Source of the DNA: Bacillota bacterium
GTDB taxonomy: Bacteria; Bacillota_G; SHA-98; UBA4971
Reading direction: 5' to 3'
NCBI GenBank assembly: GCA_012512055.1
Contig: JAAZEW010000059.1
Span: 1 to 47,707, forward strand
DNA: 47,707 bases
Shown here one piece after another: positions 47,405 to 47,707 of this stretch. The first letter of the stretch is position 1. Every line of letters begins with the position of its first letter. Below the pieces are notes generated by a model. It made no database searches. It was not told the DNA's origin and saw nothing but the letters and a program-made list of their open reading frames with translations. The position numbers were made by a program, and so were the translations under genes.

Positions 47405-47707
47405 TTAAGCCGCCAACGTAAGAGCTTCTGGTTCGGTTAGTTCCTTGAAAAACGCCTTTACGGCGTCTATAAGAGCATCTATCGTCCCATAGAGCCTGTT
47501 TGCTGCAACTACACCCTTAAGTCGCCACCATATCTGCTCCACAGGGTTCAGTTGTGGCATATAGCAAGGCAAATAGTATAAGCTTAACCCGCGGGTGACC
47601 GGTAAGCCATTCCTGTACGATTTTGGCCTTATGAATACTGTAGTTATCGAGGATGATATGGATCCGCCCAGTCGGGTAAAGACTTTCGATATGGTTGAGA
47701 AACTCTA
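47405..47707 (-). pseudogene. IS630-family transposase, C-terminal part, frameshifted
   Basis: Partial transposase continuing past the right edge. The minus strand encodes SLYPTGRIHIILDNYSIHKA and then KIVQEWLTGHPRVK in one frame (second DDE Asp in ILDN), and LYYLPCYMPQLNPVEQIWWR through to EPEALTLAA and a stop in another (the Glu of NPVEQ). An extra base near 47579 separates the frames. It is therefore either inactivated or uses a frameshift, as some IS630 relatives do. The N-terminal part is not in the window. Confidence 0.8.

Overview
The window is a chromosomal segment from a Gram-positive-type anaerobe, most likely Bacillota (a Clostridia- or Limnochordia-like lineage). The evidence is gene content: a ctsR-mcsA-mcsB-clpC operon, a YacL-type PIN/TRAM protein next to CarD and isoprenoid genes, the cyclic-di-AMP receptor DarA, a complete V/A-type ATPase operon in the Enterococcus ntp gene order, a B12-dependent class II ribonucleotide reductase and an acetyl-CoA acetyltransferase. 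Base composition looks roughly balanced. Non-ATG starts preceded by strong purine-rich ribosome binding sites are common, so many starts were set from those sites. The species cannot be named from sequence alone.

Layout. Almost everything reads leftwards on the minus strand. At 99-6075, in transcription order right to left, lie carD, a membrane PIN/TRAM protein, a fused ispD-ispF gene, a CBS-domain protein with a HutP-like C-terminus, murA with Asp in place of the usual active-site Cys, and an RlpA-like secreted protein. A divergent promoter region (6203-6324) separates carD from a small plus-strand conserved gene. At 6827-14402 is the Clp stress operon with a CtsR box, followed downstream by a DUF1893 protein, a lipoate ligase and radA. 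The disA gene often found beside radA is absent here, although the c-di-AMP receptor gene darA lies just upstream. At 14565-20540 are ogt, darA, an MFS transporter, a flippase-like membrane protein, a radical SAM protein and rho. At 20929-27284 are pyrG, a metallo-hydrolase, a membrane protein, an ArgRS lacking the HIGH histidines, and an M16 peptidase. At 27319-36099 is the V-ATPase operon with a terminator and a candidate promoter; its K subunit keeps the sodium-binding residues known from E. hirae. From 36489 to the end are trxB, a D,D-carboxypeptidase, a plus-strand pair of secreted surface proteins, thiolase, a secreted protein behind a 35-bp perfect palindrome, nrdJ, a MATE pump, an eight-copy 19-bp degenerate tandem repeat and a frameshifted IS630-type transposase running off the edge.

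Four intergenic regions carry the same short repeat in the same orientation (25748, 36119, 37491, 40559). Its outer end resembles the end of the IS630-type element at the right edge, suggesting a family of MITE-like or solo-end elements. The observations most worth following are the CBS-HutP fusion, the MurA Cys-to-Asp change, the ArgRS HIGH loss, this repeat family, and the palindrome and tandem array in front of two genes.
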